DNA from: Ancylobacter polymorphus
GTDB taxonomy: Bacteria; Pseudomonadota; Alphaproteobacteria; Rhizobiales; Xanthobacteraceae
Length of the DNA: 64,000 bases
Reading direction: 5' to 3'
Assembly: GCF_022836935.1 (NCBI RefSeq)
Contig: NZ_CP083239.1
Location: 2,060,001-2,124,000, forward strand
The notes beneath the pieces were generated by a model. It did no database searches, was not told the DNA's origin, and was given only the letters and a program-made list of their open reading frames with translations. Positions 38,277-47,128 of the stretch are shown here, in pieces. The translations under genes and the position numbers were made by a program. Numbering within the stretch: the first letter of the stretch is position 1; every line of letters starts with the position of its first letter.

Positions 38277-40316
38277 TCACAGATCCTTGCAGAGCCGGAG
38301 CGAATCATAGAGCGCGGCGTGGATGTTGCGCCCGGTCCAGGCGTCGCCGACGCGGTAGAGCGCGAAGCCCGGCTGGCCGGTCCAGCGCGGGGCGCGGCCG
38401 GAAATGAGCGCGTCGAGGTCGGTCTCGCCATCATTGATGGACGCGCCCCGCAGCGCCTCGAACAGGCCGTCCACGGGGAGCGTGCCGTAATCGACCACGA
38501 CGCGGTCGATGACGCGCTCCTCTTCCGCATCTGTCATGGTGTTGCGCAGGGCGGCGATGAGGCGGTTGCCTTCGGGGTAGATCTCGATCAGCTCGGTATT
38601 CGGGGTCATCACCACGCCGAGCTTGTAGAGTTCGCGCAGATGCACCGGCTTGTTGGTGGTGCCGATCTCCTGCGCGATCTGCACGTCATGCGTCACCATC
38701 TCGACGAGGCAGCCCTTCTTGGCCAGCACCTCGGCGGTGGAGGCGGCGTTGTGGCCGCCGATCTCGTCGAACAGCAGCACCGAGCCGGTGGGCTCGACGC
38801 GGCCGGTGAGGATGTCCCAGGTGGAGACGGCGTGCTCGTGCCCCTTGGCATGGCCGAGATTGGGCACCCCGCCGGTGGCCATGATCACCACATCCGGCGC
38901 CTCGGCGGTGATGTCTTCCGGCGTGGCGGCGCGGCCGAGGCGGATGTCGACCCCCTTCTTCTGCACCTGCGCATAAAGCCAGCGCGGAATGCCGGACAGC
39001 GCCTCGCGCCAGGTCGCCTTGGCGGCGATGTTGATCTGGCCGCCGACCACCGGCTCCTTCTCGAACAGCACCACGCTATGGCCGCGCTCGGCGCAGACGC
39101 GGGCGGCTTCCAGCCCGGCCGGGCCGGCGCCGACGACCACCACCCTGCGCGTCACCTCCGCCTTGGGGATGACGTGCGGCATGGTCGCCTCGCGGCCGGT
39201 CGCCGCGTTTTGCAGGCACAGCGCGTCGCCGCCGACATAGATGCGGTCGATGCAGTAGCCGGCGCCGACGCATTGGCGGATGTCGTCGTCGCGGCCTTCC
39301 ATCAGCTTCTTCACGAGATGCGGGTCGGCGATGTGGGCGCGGGTCATGGCGATCATGTCGACATGGCCCTCGGCGACGGCGCGGGCGCCGGTGGCGAGAT
39401 CGGTCACGCGCTGGGCGTGGAAGATCGGCACCTCCACCTCGCGCTTGATCGCGCTCGGCAGATAGAGGAAGGGCGCGACCGGGAAGGACATGTTGGGCAG
39501 CGAGACGGCGTGGGACATCTCGTCCCGCGCCTGGCCGCCGACGATGTTGAGGAAGTCGACAAGGCCGAGGCGGGCATATTCCGAGGCGATGGCGACGCAG
39601 TCCTCATGGCTGAGGCCGTCGGCGATCATCTCGTCGCCGGACATGCGGATCCCGATGACGTAATCGTCGCCGGTGGCCTCGCGCATGGCGGTGAGCACTT
39701 CCTTGCCGAAGCGCATGCGGTTTTCCAGGCTGCCGCCATATTCATCGCTGCGCTGGTTGACCGAGGGGCTCCAGAACTGGTCGACGAGATGGCCATGGGC
39801 GGCGGAAATCTCGCAGCCGTCCAGCCCGCCCTCCTTGCAGCGGCGGGCGGCGTCGGCGAACGCCTTCACCACGCGGCGTATGTCGTGCTTGTCCATGGCG
39901 CGCGGCACGGTGCGCGAGGCCGGCTCGCGCCGCACCGAGGCGGAGAGGGTCGGCAGCCAGTTCTCCGTGTCCCATTTGGTGCGCCGGCCCATATGGGTGA
40001 GCTGGATCATCAGCTTGGCGCCGTGGGCGTGCACGCGCTCGGCGAATTGCTGGAAATAGGGGATGACGCTGTCATCGGTGACGGAAATCTGGTTCCACGG
40101 CGCGGCGGGGCTGTCGATCGCCACCGAGGAGGAGCCGCCGAACATGGTCAGCCCGATGCCGCCCTTAGCCTTTTCCATGTGGTAGAGCTGATAGCGCTCC
40201 TGCGGCTTGCCGTCCTTGCCGTAGCCCGGCGCGTGCGAGGTCGACATCACCCGGTTGCGGATGGTGAGGCCCTTGATGGTCAAGGGTTTGAGAAGTGCCT
40301 CGGCATTGGCGATCAT
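38277..40316 (-). CDS. dgcA: Dimethylglycine demethylase catalytic subunit DgcA
   Basis: 679 residues, trimethylamine-dehydrogenase-like. An N-terminal FMN TIM barrel of the old yellow enzyme family (SAAHGHLVDQFWSPSVNQRSDEYGGS), a cysteine-containing segment (CVGAGYCIDR ... LCLQN) in the 4Fe-4S region, and a C-terminal Rossmann domain (VVVVGAGPAGLEAARVCAERGH). It demethylates N,N-dimethylglycine to sarcosine. Start at ATG 40316 (MIANAEALLKPL) rather than 40346. Identification over generic dienoyl-CoA-reductase-like enzymes rests on dgcB-etfAB beside it. Confidence 0.9.
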   Translation of the reverse strand: MIANAEALLKPLTIKGLTIRNRVMSTSHAPGYGKDGKPQERYQLYHMEKAKGGIGLTMFGGSSSVAIDSPAAPWNQISVTDDSVIPYFQQFAERVHAHGAKLMIQLTHMGRRTKWDTENWLPTLSASVRREPASRTVPRAMDKHDIRRVVKAFADAARRCKEGGLDGCEISAAHGHLVDQFWSPSVNQRSDEYGGSLENRMRFGKEVLTAMREATGDDYVIGIRMSGDEMIADGLSHEDCVAIASEYARLGLVDFLNIVGGQARDEMSHAVSLPNMSFPVAPFLYLPSAIKREVEVPIFHAQRVTDLATGARAVAEGHVDMIAMTRAHIADPHLVKKLMEGRDDDIRQCVGAGYCIDRIYVGGDALCLQNAATGREATMPHVIPKAEVTRRVVVVGAGPAGLEAARVCAERGHSVVLFEKEPVVGGQINIAAKATWREALSGIPRWLYAQVQKKGVDIRLGRAATPEDITAEAPDVVIMATGGVPNLGHAKGHEHAVSTWDILTGRVEPTGSVLLFDEIGGHNAASTAEVLAKKGCLVEMVTHDVQIAQEIGTTNKPVHLRELYKLGVVMTPNTELIEIYPEGNRLIAALRNTMTDAEEERVIDRVVVDYGTLPVDGLFEALRGASINDGETDLDALISGRAPRWTGQPGFALYRVGDAWTGRNIHAALYDSLRLCKDL

Positions 40317-40437
40317 GATGGTGGGCGCGCTCCTTCGCCTACGCATTCTAAACCCGACACGGGCACGATAGGTCGCATGCGCCTATGCCGGACAGAAGAT
40401 TTGCGCCATCGCGCCGGTAGCGTTGCGACCGAGCCGT

Positions 40438-41220
40438 TCAGCGCAGCAGGATGCGCAGCGCCGAGGGGCCGGCGAGCGCCAGAACCAGCAGCGCCAGCGG
40501 CACGGCGAAGACGAAGCCGACCTGGTTGAAGCCAACCGCGCCGACGACGCCGCCGACGAAGAAGGCGGTGAGGAAATAGCTGAGCAGCTTCAGCTTTTCC
40601 CGGTCCGCCAGCACCAGCGGCAGGCCGGTGCCGCGCCGGCGGCGGTTGGAATAGAACAGCTTGCCGAGTTCGATGCCGATATCGGTGACGATGCCGGTCA
40701 TGTGGGTGGTGCGGATCTTGGCGCCCGACATCTTGGTGACGGTGGCGTTCTGCAGCCCCATGATGAAGCACAGCACCGCCACGGCGAGGCCGAGCATGAG
40801 GGCATGCTGGCGGGTGAACGGGCCGATGAGCGCGAAGGCCAGCAGCAGCAGCGCCTCCAGCGTCAGCGGCAGCGCGTATTCGCGGCCGGCGACATGCAGC
40901 CGCCCCCAATTGACCAGCACCGCCGAGGTGGCGGCGCCGAGCACGAAGGCGATGAGCGCGCCGAGGCCCCCGAGAACGAGGTCCATCGCGCCGAGCACCG
41001 CATGGTCGGCGGCCGACGAGATGATGCCCGACATATGCGAGGTGTATTGCCCCACCGCCAGCAGCCCGCCGGCATTGGTGGCGCCGGCGACGAAGGTCAT
41101 GGGCAGGCCGAGCCAGGCATCGGCGAGCGGTGTGCGCTCGGGTGCCAGCATGCCGGAGGTCAGGTCGCTGTAGCGGGCGGCCAGCCTGCGATAACCGTTC
41201 GGATTCACGGGCGCGTTCAT
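40438..41220 (-). CDS. DUF1275 (YoaK-type) membrane protein
   Basis: 260-residue membrane protein with about six helices. Family features: TFVAGATNAGGLLAVGQYTSHMSG and MGLQNATVTKMSGAKIRTTHMTGIVTDIG. ATG 41220 (MNAPVNPNGYRR) is chosen; the open frame continues upstream without family similarity. Function unknown. A shorter second DUF1275 gene lies at 56570. Confidence 0.85.
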   Translation of the reverse strand: MNAPVNPNGYRRLAARYSDLTSGMLAPERTPLADAWLGLPMTFVAGATNAGGLLAVGQYTSHMSGIISSAADHAVLGAMDLVLGGLGALIAFVLGAATSAVLVNWGRLHVAGREYALPLTLEALLLLAFALIGPFTRQHALMLGLAVAVLCFIMGLQNATVTKMSGAKIRTTHMTGIVTDIGIELGKLFYSNRRRRGTGLPLVLADREKLKLLSYFLTAFFVGGVVGAVGFNQVGFVFAVPLALLVLALAGPSALRILLR

Positions 41221-41352
41221 GGGCGCATTCTCGGGGCGCGATCTCTGGCCAGTCTCGGGGCGCGGCGTGTGTGAGGCGCCGCTGAAAGGGCAGTCACCTT
41301 GCACAATTAATACCACGCGCCGCGCTGCGCCAGTGCGGACGATGCCCAACCC

Positions 41353-42324
41353 TCACGCCCGGGCCGGGGCGGGGGCGGCGCCGCGCCGCTCGCGGCTGGG
41401 CGGGCGGCCGAAATGCCGGGCATAGGCGGTGGAGAAATGCGCCGCCGACTGGAAGCCGCAGGCGAGCCCGACATCGGTGACCGGCAGCGGCGAGAGGCGC
41501 AGCAATTCGCGCGCCCGCTCCAGCCGCAGCCGCAGCTGATAGGAAGCCGGGGTGACGCCGAGATGGCGCTGGAACAGCCGTTCCAACTGGCGGGCGGAGA
41601 CGCCGAGCCGGTTGGCGATGCCGGAGACGCCGAGCGGCTGCTCGATCGCGGCCTCCATCAGCCGCACCGCACGGGCGAGCGTCGGGTCGGGCAGCAGCGG
41701 GCGCGGGCGGGCGGCCACCTTCTCCGTCCGGCGCGGGGCGCGGTCGACGATGAACTGTTCCGACACCTTGTCGGCCAGCGCGCGACCGGCCTTGGCCTCG
41801 ATCAGGGTGAGCATCATTTCCAGCGGCGCGATGCCGCCGGTGCAGGTCAGCCGGTCGCGGTCGATGACGAAGGCTTCCTCGACAAAGTCGATGCGGGGAA
41901 ATTCCTCGCGCAATGCCGGCAGATTTTCCCAGTGCACGACACAGCGGTAGAAATCGAGCAGCCCCGCCTCGGCGAGCACGAAGCTGCCGGTGCACAGCGC
42001 GCCGAGCGCCACGCCGCGCCGGGCGAGCCGGCGCAGCATGTCCGCCACCGCCGGAGTGGCGGCGTGGCGTATGTCGATGCCGCCGCACACCAGCAGAAGG
42101 TCGAGCGGGCCGGCTTCCGCCAGCGCCACCGTGGGGGAGAGGGTGAGGCCGTTGCTGGCGGTGGCGGGCGTGCCGTCCGGGGTGACGATACGCCAGGAAT
42201 AAAGCTCGCCCTCGGCGACGTAATTGGCCATGCGCAGCGCTTCCAGCGCATTGGCGCAGGCGATCATCGAATGGTTCGGCAGCGTGAGGAAGCCGATGCG
42301 GGTGAGGGAGGCGGTGTCGCGCAC
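41353..42324 (-). CDS. GlxA-family AraC-type regulator (copy 1)
   Basis: 323 residues. N-terminal class I glutamine-amidotransferase-like (DJ-1/PfpI) domain with GALCTGSFVLAEAGLLD around the nucleophile-elbow Cys, then two AraC helix-turn-helix motifs (LGVSGIANRLGVSARQLERLFQRHLG and VTDVGLACGFQSAAHFSTAY). This architecture is shared by GbdR, CdhR and Pseudomonas ArgR, which respond to betaine, carnitine or arginine. Its place next to dgcA makes a GbdR-like role reasonable, but copy 2 (48427) competes for it. Confidence 0.88.
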   Translation of the reverse strand: MRDTASLTRIGFLTLPNHSMIACANALEALRMANYVAEGELYSWRIVTPDGTPATASNGLTLSPTVALAEAGPLDLLLVCGGIDIRHAATPAVADMLRRLARRGVALGALCTGSFVLAEAGLLDFYRCVVHWENLPALREEFPRIDFVEEAFVIDRDRLTCTGGIAPLEMMLTLIEAKAGRALADKVSEQFIVDRAPRRTEKVAARPRPLLPDPTLARAVRLMEAAIEQPLGVSGIANRLGVSARQLERLFQRHLGVTPASYQLRLRLERARELLRLSPLPVTDVGLACGFQSAAHFSTAYARHFGRPPSRERRGAAPAPARA

Positions 42325-42487
42325 GTCGGAGGCACCCGGGGAATGGCTTGCCCAATGTTGCTGAGGATGATGGTCGCAAAGCGGCGCGCAGGATTACCCC
42401 CGCTTTGTCACCGACTGGCACCAATCATGCCGCAAAATGGTCGCCAACGCAGGCGGAAATGCGCCGAGATAGAAGGGGATTCCGTCC

Positions 42488-43234
42488 ATGCGCTCCATGC
42501 TGCGCTCAAGCTCCAGCTTCCAGTCCTCGCTTGCCGGCCGCCTCATGCTGCCGGTGGGCTTCGCGCTCGCGGTCGCCGTCGGCACCTATGTCGTCGCCGA
42601 GGATAGCGGCTATCTGCGCGGCAAGGCGGAACAGGCCGGCGCGCAGCAGGCGCAGGAAAGCGTGAAGACGCTGGCCCGGCTGGTGGCCCAGCCGGTCGAT
42701 CTGGCCGAGGAGCCGAGCGACAAGGGCGACCAGCTCGACATTCCCACCATGATCCGCGCCATCGAGCCCGGCGCGGTCTACAAGCCGCCGCAGAAGGCCG
42801 CCAAGCCTGCCGCGCCGTCCGCCGCGACGCGCACGACCCATGCCGGCGCCGCGCCGCTTTCCAGCGACATCACCGTCGCCGACCTGCCGGCGGGCGTGGA
42901 GCGTTTCGACCAGTGCGGCGCGCGCTGCGACAGCCGCGACCCGATGGTGCGAAACGCGCCCGCGCCGGTCGCCGGCAGCGCCGCGCCGGCCGCCACGGCT
43001 CCTGCCGCCGCGCCCGCCTCGGTCGGTCGGCCGCTCGATCTCGCCGCCGCCGAACCGGGCGTGCTGCCCCCGGCCCCGGTGGTCGCCCGCGAGAGCGAGA
43101 AGAAGGAAGGCTTCCTCGGCCTGCCGCCCATTCCCACCGCCACCGAGATCGTCGACCGCACGGTGGAAGGCACCAGCCGCGCCTATGACGGCATGAAGCA
43201 GGCGGTGAACGGCGCGCTCGATCTCTGGCGCTGA
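42488..43234 (+). CDS. Ala/Pro-rich single-pass hypothetical protein
   Basis: 248 residues, no family recognised. A hydrophobic segment at residues ~17-37 (LMLPVGFALAVAVGTYVVAE) is a signal anchor; the rest is predicted extracytoplasmic, low-complexity Ala/Pro, with one CGARC pair (~residue 143). AAGGGGA precedes the ATG. It is divergent from glxA copy 1 and followed by a family B repeat. Function unknown. Confidence 0.7.
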   Translation: MRSMLRSSSSFQSSLAGRLMLPVGFALAVAVGTYVVAEDSGYLRGKAEQAGAQQAQESVKTLARLVAQPVDLAEEPSDKGDQLDIPTMIRAIEPGAVYKPPQKAAKPAAPSAATRTTHAGAAPLSSDITVADLPAGVERFDQCGARCDSRDPMVRNAPAPVAGSAAPAATAPAAAPASVGRPLDLAAAEPGVLPPAPVVARESEKKEGFLGLPPIPTATEIVDRTVEGTSRAYDGMKQAVNGALDLWR

Positions 43235-43251
43235 ACCCTTCTCGGCCAAGC

Positions 43252-43347
43252 CGTCATCCCGGCCGCCGCCGGAGGCGACGCGCCGCGATCGCTCTCCCTG
43301 ACTGCATCGCGATCCCGGACAGGGCCTGCGACCCTTCCGGGATGACG
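43252..43347. repeat. Palindromic intergenic repeat, family B, copy 2
   Basis: Same CGTCATCCCGG ... CCGGGATGACG termini and 96-bp length as copy 1, with a more divergent centre. It lies between the convergent hypothetical gene and gbcB. Confidence 0.82.
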
Positions 43348-43373
43348 TTTTTAGTGTCCGTGCGGGCGCCGGC

Positions 43374-44540
43374 TCAGCGGTCCACCACCAGATTGCTGGT
43401 CGGCTTGGAGCAGCACAGCAGCGCCATGCCGGCGTCGATTTCGCGCTGGCGGATGCCGCCGCCATGCTTCATCTCCACCGTGCCCTCGACGAGCTTCGAC
43501 TTGCAGGTGCCGCACAGGCCCTTGGAGCAGGAGGAGGGCAGGCGCACCCCGGCGCGGCGGGCGGCGTCCAGCACGAACATGTCGGAGCGGCACTCGATGC
43601 TGCGCTTCTGCTTGGCGAATTCCACGGTGTAGGTGACGACCGGCGCTTCCAGCGCCTCCGGCACCGCCTGCAGCAGCTCGGCCGAAACCACCTCCGCCGC
43701 CACTTCCGGCTCGGCTTTGGCGAGTTCGGCGAAATCGAAGCTTTCCTCATGGTGGCGGGCCATGTCGAAACCCGCGCCCTTCAGGAGTTCCCGCACCGCC
43801 TTCATGAACGGCGCCGGGCCGCAGACGAAGACTTCGCGCTCGCGAAAATCGGGCGCGACATGTTCGAGCACGCCAAGGCTCACCCGGCCGCGCAGGCCGT
43901 GCCAGGGGCTGCGCGGGCTGTCGGCCTCGCAGACCGGGGCAAAGCGGAAGACGCCCGGCTGGTTGCGCGCCATCAATTCCAGCTCGTCGCGGAAGATGAT
44001 GTCGGCCGGCGAGCGGGCGGCGTGGACGAAGACGATGTCGCGCGGCTCGGCGAGGTCGTGGAAGGTGCGGGCCATCGACATGAGCGGGGTGATGCCGCTG
44101 CCGCCGGAGAGGAACAGATATTTCGGCGCCGGCGCGGGGGTGCCCTCGATGAAGCAGGAGAACTCGCCCATCGGCCCGACCGCGCGCAGCGTGGAGCCGA
44201 CGCGGATATGGTCGTGCAGCCAGTTCGACACCGGCCCGCCGGGCACGCGCTTCACCGTGATCGCGAGGGTGTGCGGGCGGGTGGGGGCGGAAGCGATGGT
44301 GTAGCAGCGATTGATGGTCTCGCTGCCGATCTCCAGCTCCAGCGTGAGGAACTGGCCGGGCTGGTAGTGGAACAGGCACGGCTCCTTCGGCGCCAGCACG
44401 AAGGTCTTCACGTCAGCCGTCTCGTCGCGGATGGCGAGGACGGTGAGCGCGTCATCCGCCTCCGGGTTCCACGCCTTGAGGGCGCCGGCAAGGCGCGGGG
44501 CGGCTGGTTCGGGCGAGACGGTGGGGGTGGGCGCGTGCAT
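43374..44540 (-). CDS. gbcB: Glycine betaine monooxygenase reductase subunit
   Basis: 388 residues; passes NADH electrons to GbcA. FAD-binding domain (INRCYTIASAPTRPH), NAD domain (LFLSGGSGITPLMSMAR, VFVCGPAPFMKAVRELL) and a C-terminal plant-type 2Fe-2S domain (SSCSKGLCGTCKSKL ... LLCCSKPTSN). The same order as in Pseudomonas GbcB. It is downstream of gbcA with a 184-base gap holding family A repeats. Confidence 0.92.
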   Translation of the reverse strand: MHAPTPTVSPEPAAPRLAGALKAWNPEADDALTVLAIRDETADVKTFVLAPKEPCLFHYQPGQFLTLELEIGSETINRCYTIASAPTRPHTLAITVKRVPGGPVSNWLHDHIRVGSTLRAVGPMGEFSCFIEGTPAPAPKYLFLSGGSGITPLMSMARTFHDLAEPRDIVFVHAARSPADIIFRDELELMARNQPGVFRFAPVCEADSPRSPWHGLRGRVSLGVLEHVAPDFREREVFVCGPAPFMKAVRELLKGAGFDMARHHEESFDFAELAKAEPEVAAEVVSAELLQAVPEALEAPVVTYTVEFAKQKRSIECRSDMFVLDAARRAGVRLPSSCSKGLCGTCKSKLVEGTVEMKHGGGIRQREIDAGMALLCCSKPTSNLVVDR

Positions 44541-44589
44541 GGGGGCGGGTTCCGATTATGAGCGACTGTCCCGGCGGATCAGCCATGCG

Positions 44590-44695
44590 CCCTCTCCCCG
44601 ACGGGGAGAGGGGTGGGGTGAGGGGCTGCGCTTGGGCGGTCCCGTGGCCCCTCACCGACCCGCTTCGCGGGCCACCTCTCCCCAACGGGGAGAGG
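44590..44695. repeat. Palindromic intergenic repeat, family A, cluster 2 (two units)
   Basis: Units at 44590-44612 and 44675-44695 of the CCTCTCCCC-NACGGGG-AGAGG palindrome are linked by CCCCTCAC-type spacers and an inner GACCCGCTTCGCGGGCC hairpin. They fill the gbcA-gbcB gap. Confidence 0.85.
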
Positions 44696-44724
44696 ATGAG
44701 GGGACGTGCAGGCGTCTGCCTGCC

Positions 44725-45984
44725 TCACCGCCCGAGGTGTTCGCTCATCCGGTTGACGTACCAGTTGCAGAACTTGTCCACGAGCATTTCGGTGTGCGGC
44801 GAGTAGGGGCCGGGCTCATAGGCCGGGCTGCGCGCGCCGGTCTGGCAATAGCCGACCAGTTCCGAATCCTGGTCGTTGGTGGCGTCCCACACGCCGGTGA
44901 GGTTCTCGATCGTGTAGTCGACGCCCTCGACCGCGTCCTTGTGCACCAGCCACTTCGTGCGGAGCAGCGAGCGCTCGGCGTCGAGCGGCAGCACCGAGAA
45001 CACCACGGCGTGGTCGGACATGAAATGATGCCAGCTGTTCGGCTGGGTCCAGAAATGCAGCGCGCCGTGCTTGGGGTCGTTGATCCGGCCGAGCAGCTTC
45101 TTGCACGCGGCTTGCGTGCTGTGGGTGTGGCTCTCGCCCGCGCCGGCGAGCGGCAGGCGCTCGGTGCGGAAGCCGGTGGCCATGTCGTCGAGATGCTCCA
45201 TCAGCGTGGAGGGGAAGCCGCAGCTTTCCCATTCCTGATGGCTGTCCTTGAGCAGCTTGTCGTAATCCTCGGCTTCCTTGCGCTCATGCTCGTCGAGCTC
45301 TTCCGGCGCGAAGCCGAAGCCGTAGGCGAAGAGCGGCACGGTCAGCTCGGGATGGTTGCCCGCGCAGTGATAGCACTCGCGGTTGTTCTCCATGGTGAGC
45401 TTCCAGTTGCCGGGCTCGATGATGTCCTTCTCGAAGGCCACCTTGGCGTTCTTCAGATCGTGCGGGGCGAGATAGGGCGCCATCTTCGCCGCCATCACCT
45501 CGAAATCCGCCGGGGGCTCGTCGGCGAGGCAGACGAAGAGCAGTCCTTCCAGCGAGCGCACATGCACCGGCTTCAGGCCATGGCAGGAGGCGTCGAAGCC
45601 CTCGCCCATATGCGAGGCGGCGAGCAGCTTGCCGTCGAGGCCATAGGTCCAGGAATGGTAGCGGCAGACGAGATTGCCCACCGTGGTCTTGTAGTCATGC
45701 ACGATCGGCGCGCCGCGATGGCGGCAGACATTGTGGAAGGCGCGCACCTCGCCATCATCGTCGCGCACCAGCACGATGTTGGTCTGGCCGATATTCAGCG
45801 TCATGGCGTCGCCCGGCTCGGGAATGTCGGGGTCGACGCCGACGAAGAGCCAGTGATGGCCGAAGATGATGTCGAGGTCGGCCGCGAAGATTTCCGGGCT
45901 GGTGTAGAACGGCGCTTCCAGGCTGTAGCCTGGCTTGCGGCGGCGCAGCAGCGCTTTCAGCGGGGTGGCGGTGGAATCGAGCAT
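44725..45984 (-). CDS. gbcA: Glycine betaine monooxygenase oxygenase subunit
   Basis: Rieske non-heme iron oxygenase alpha subunit, 419 residues; converts glycine betaine to dimethylglycine plus formaldehyde. Rieske cluster CRHRGAPIVH ... CRYHSW (residues ~97-121); mononuclear iron site in ENNRECYHCAGNHPEL (about residue 207-222). ATG 45984 (MLDSTATPLK) has GAGGGAG upstream; the frame is open farther but unlike the family. TGTCGC direct repeats lie 67-108 bases upstream. Confidence 0.93.
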   Translation of the reverse strand: MLDSTATPLKALLRRRKPGYSLEAPFYTSPEIFAADLDIIFGHHWLFVGVDPDIPEPGDAMTLNIGQTNIVLVRDDDGEVRAFHNVCRHRGAPIVHDYKTTVGNLVCRYHSWTYGLDGKLLAASHMGEGFDASCHGLKPVHVRSLEGLLFVCLADEPPADFEVMAAKMAPYLAPHDLKNAKVAFEKDIIEPGNWKLTMENNRECYHCAGNHPELTVPLFAYGFGFAPEELDEHERKEAEDYDKLLKDSHQEWESCGFPSTLMEHLDDMATGFRTERLPLAGAGESHTHSTQAACKKLLGRINDPKHGALHFWTQPNSWHHFMSDHAVVFSVLPLDAERSLLRTKWLVHKDAVEGVDYTIENLTGVWDATNDQDSELVGYCQTGARSPAYEPGPYSPHTEMLVDKFCNWYVNRMSEHLGR

Positions 45985-46050
45985 CGTCTGTTCTCCCTCG
46001 CGCGGGTGCGGCCCGCTTGTCGTCTGGAATTGTTCGACACAAGTGCGCCG

Positions 46051-46092
46051 CCGACTTTCACCGACGCGACAGACAATTTGCTGGACGCGACA
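46051..46092 (-). promoter_or_regulatory. Tandem TGTCGC-N8-AA-N5 operator upstream of gbcA
   Basis: On the minus strand two copies of TGTCGC-N8-AA-N5 start exactly 21 bases apart (46092 and 46071). From memory this is the consensus of Pseudomonas ArgR, an AraC regulator with the same GlxA/amidotransferase-like architecture as the two regulators here. The distance to the gbcA ATG (67 bases) fits an activator site. Confidence 0.6.
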
Positions 46093-46171
46093 TTCCAGCA
46101 GCGCCCGCAACGCAGAAAGGGCGGCGCGTGGCCGCGCCGCCCTCTCCGTGGCTGGCAGGAGGTGGAAAGGC

Positions 46172-46963
46172 TCACATCGCCGGCAGGATGGCGATGTCGT
46201 GCACCTTGCCCGTGACGCCAGCGATCTTGCCCACCGCGGTGGCCTTGCCGGTGGCGAGATCGACCGCATAGAGCGTGTCGCCGGCCATCAGCCAGCCCTC
46301 ATTGGCGCCGGCCGCTGTCGTGACGATGTCAAAGGCGAAAACCTCGCCGGTGACGCCGAGCTTGCCGACGGAATTGAGCACGCCGTCATTGGGCGGCGCC
46401 TGCTTGACCAGGGTGCCGGCGGCAGCGTCGATGTCATAGAGCGCGGTTTCCTTGGCGCCCTTCACCGAATTGGTATAGGCGCCGGCGACGACCTTCGACG
46501 CCTTGCCCTTGTGCATGTCGCCCTCGGCGTATTTCAGCACGCCGTCCGTCGTCACCTTGCCGTCGTCGACATTGGCGCGAAGATTGGTGCCGTCGCTGCC
46601 AATGACGCGCAGCCGGTCGGCCACCGGGTTGAAGTCGACCGTGGCCATGGAGCCCGCCGGGAGCATGGTGGCGAGCGTGGACTTCTTCATCGCCTTGCCG
46701 GTCATCGGGTCGATGGTGACGACGGTGCCGTCGGCGAACAGGCCGTAGAGCAGGCCGTCGGCCGGGCGCACATCAATGCCGACGAGCTTGCCGTCGCCGG
46801 TGACTTTCACCGGCGTGCCGGCCTTGGCGGCCTTGACGTCGACCAGGGCGATCCTGTTGCCGTCGAGCAGGGCGGCGACAGTCTGCGCCTGCGCGCCGCC
46901 GGCGAGGGCGAGGCCGGTGAAGGTGAATGCGCTGAAGGTGAGGGCGATCATCGCGCTTTTCAT
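46172..46963 (-). CDS. DUF4394 exported protein
   Basis: 263 residues. Sec signal peptide (SAMIALTFSAFTFTGLALAGGAQAQ), then repeated beta strands typical of DUF4394 (VGIDVRPADGLLYGLFADG, ATVDFNPVADRLRVIGSDGTNLRANVD), probably a periplasmic beta propeller. Function unknown. It is divergent from the ECF sigma gene; both promoters carry TGCATC-like -35 elements, suggesting it is a target of that sigma factor. Confidence 0.85.
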   Translation of the reverse strand: MKSAMIALTFSAFTFTGLALAGGAQAQTVAALLDGNRIALVDVKAAKAGTPVKVTGDGKLVGIDVRPADGLLYGLFADGTVVTIDPMTGKAMKKSTLATMLPAGSMATVDFNPVADRLRVIGSDGTNLRANVDDGKVTTDGVLKYAEGDMHKGKASKVVAGAYTNSVKGAKETALYDIDAAAGTLVKQAPPNDGVLNSVGKLGVTGEVFAFDIVTTAAGANEGWLMAGDTLYAVDLATGKATAVGKIAGVTGKVHDIAILPAM

Positions 46964-47010
46964 CGTGGCGAACTCCTTTTCGCGCCGAACACGTGTCGGC
47001 TGGACGGAGC

Positions 47011-47040
47011 GGCTACACGCGGCAATCGCCGGCGGATGCA
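47011..47040 (-). promoter_or_regulatory. Candidate ECF promoter of the DUF4394 gene
   Basis: On the minus strand TGCATCC (47040-47034), 16 bases, TGTAGCC (47017-47011). It resembles the candidate promoter of the sigma gene at 47068-47097. Confidence 0.35.
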
Positions 47041-47067
47041 GCGACGTGTGAAAAAATCTCTTGCCCT

Positions 47068-47097
47068 TGCATCTGAAACCGGCGGTGTCGCGTAAGA
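47068..47097 (+). promoter_or_regulatory. Candidate autoregulated ECF promoter
   Basis: TGCATCT (47068-47074), 16 bases, CGTAAGA (47091-47097), 31 bases before the sigma gene ATG. The -35 matches the one in front of the divergent DUF4394 gene. Confidence 0.4.
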
Positions 47098-47128
47098 GTA
47101 TTAAGCCTTACCTTGCGGGAGCCGCCCG

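Noticed and set aside
38247..40529. 760-codon open frame opposite dgcA
   Set aside because: Antisense to dgcA, which has clear domains and good start context.
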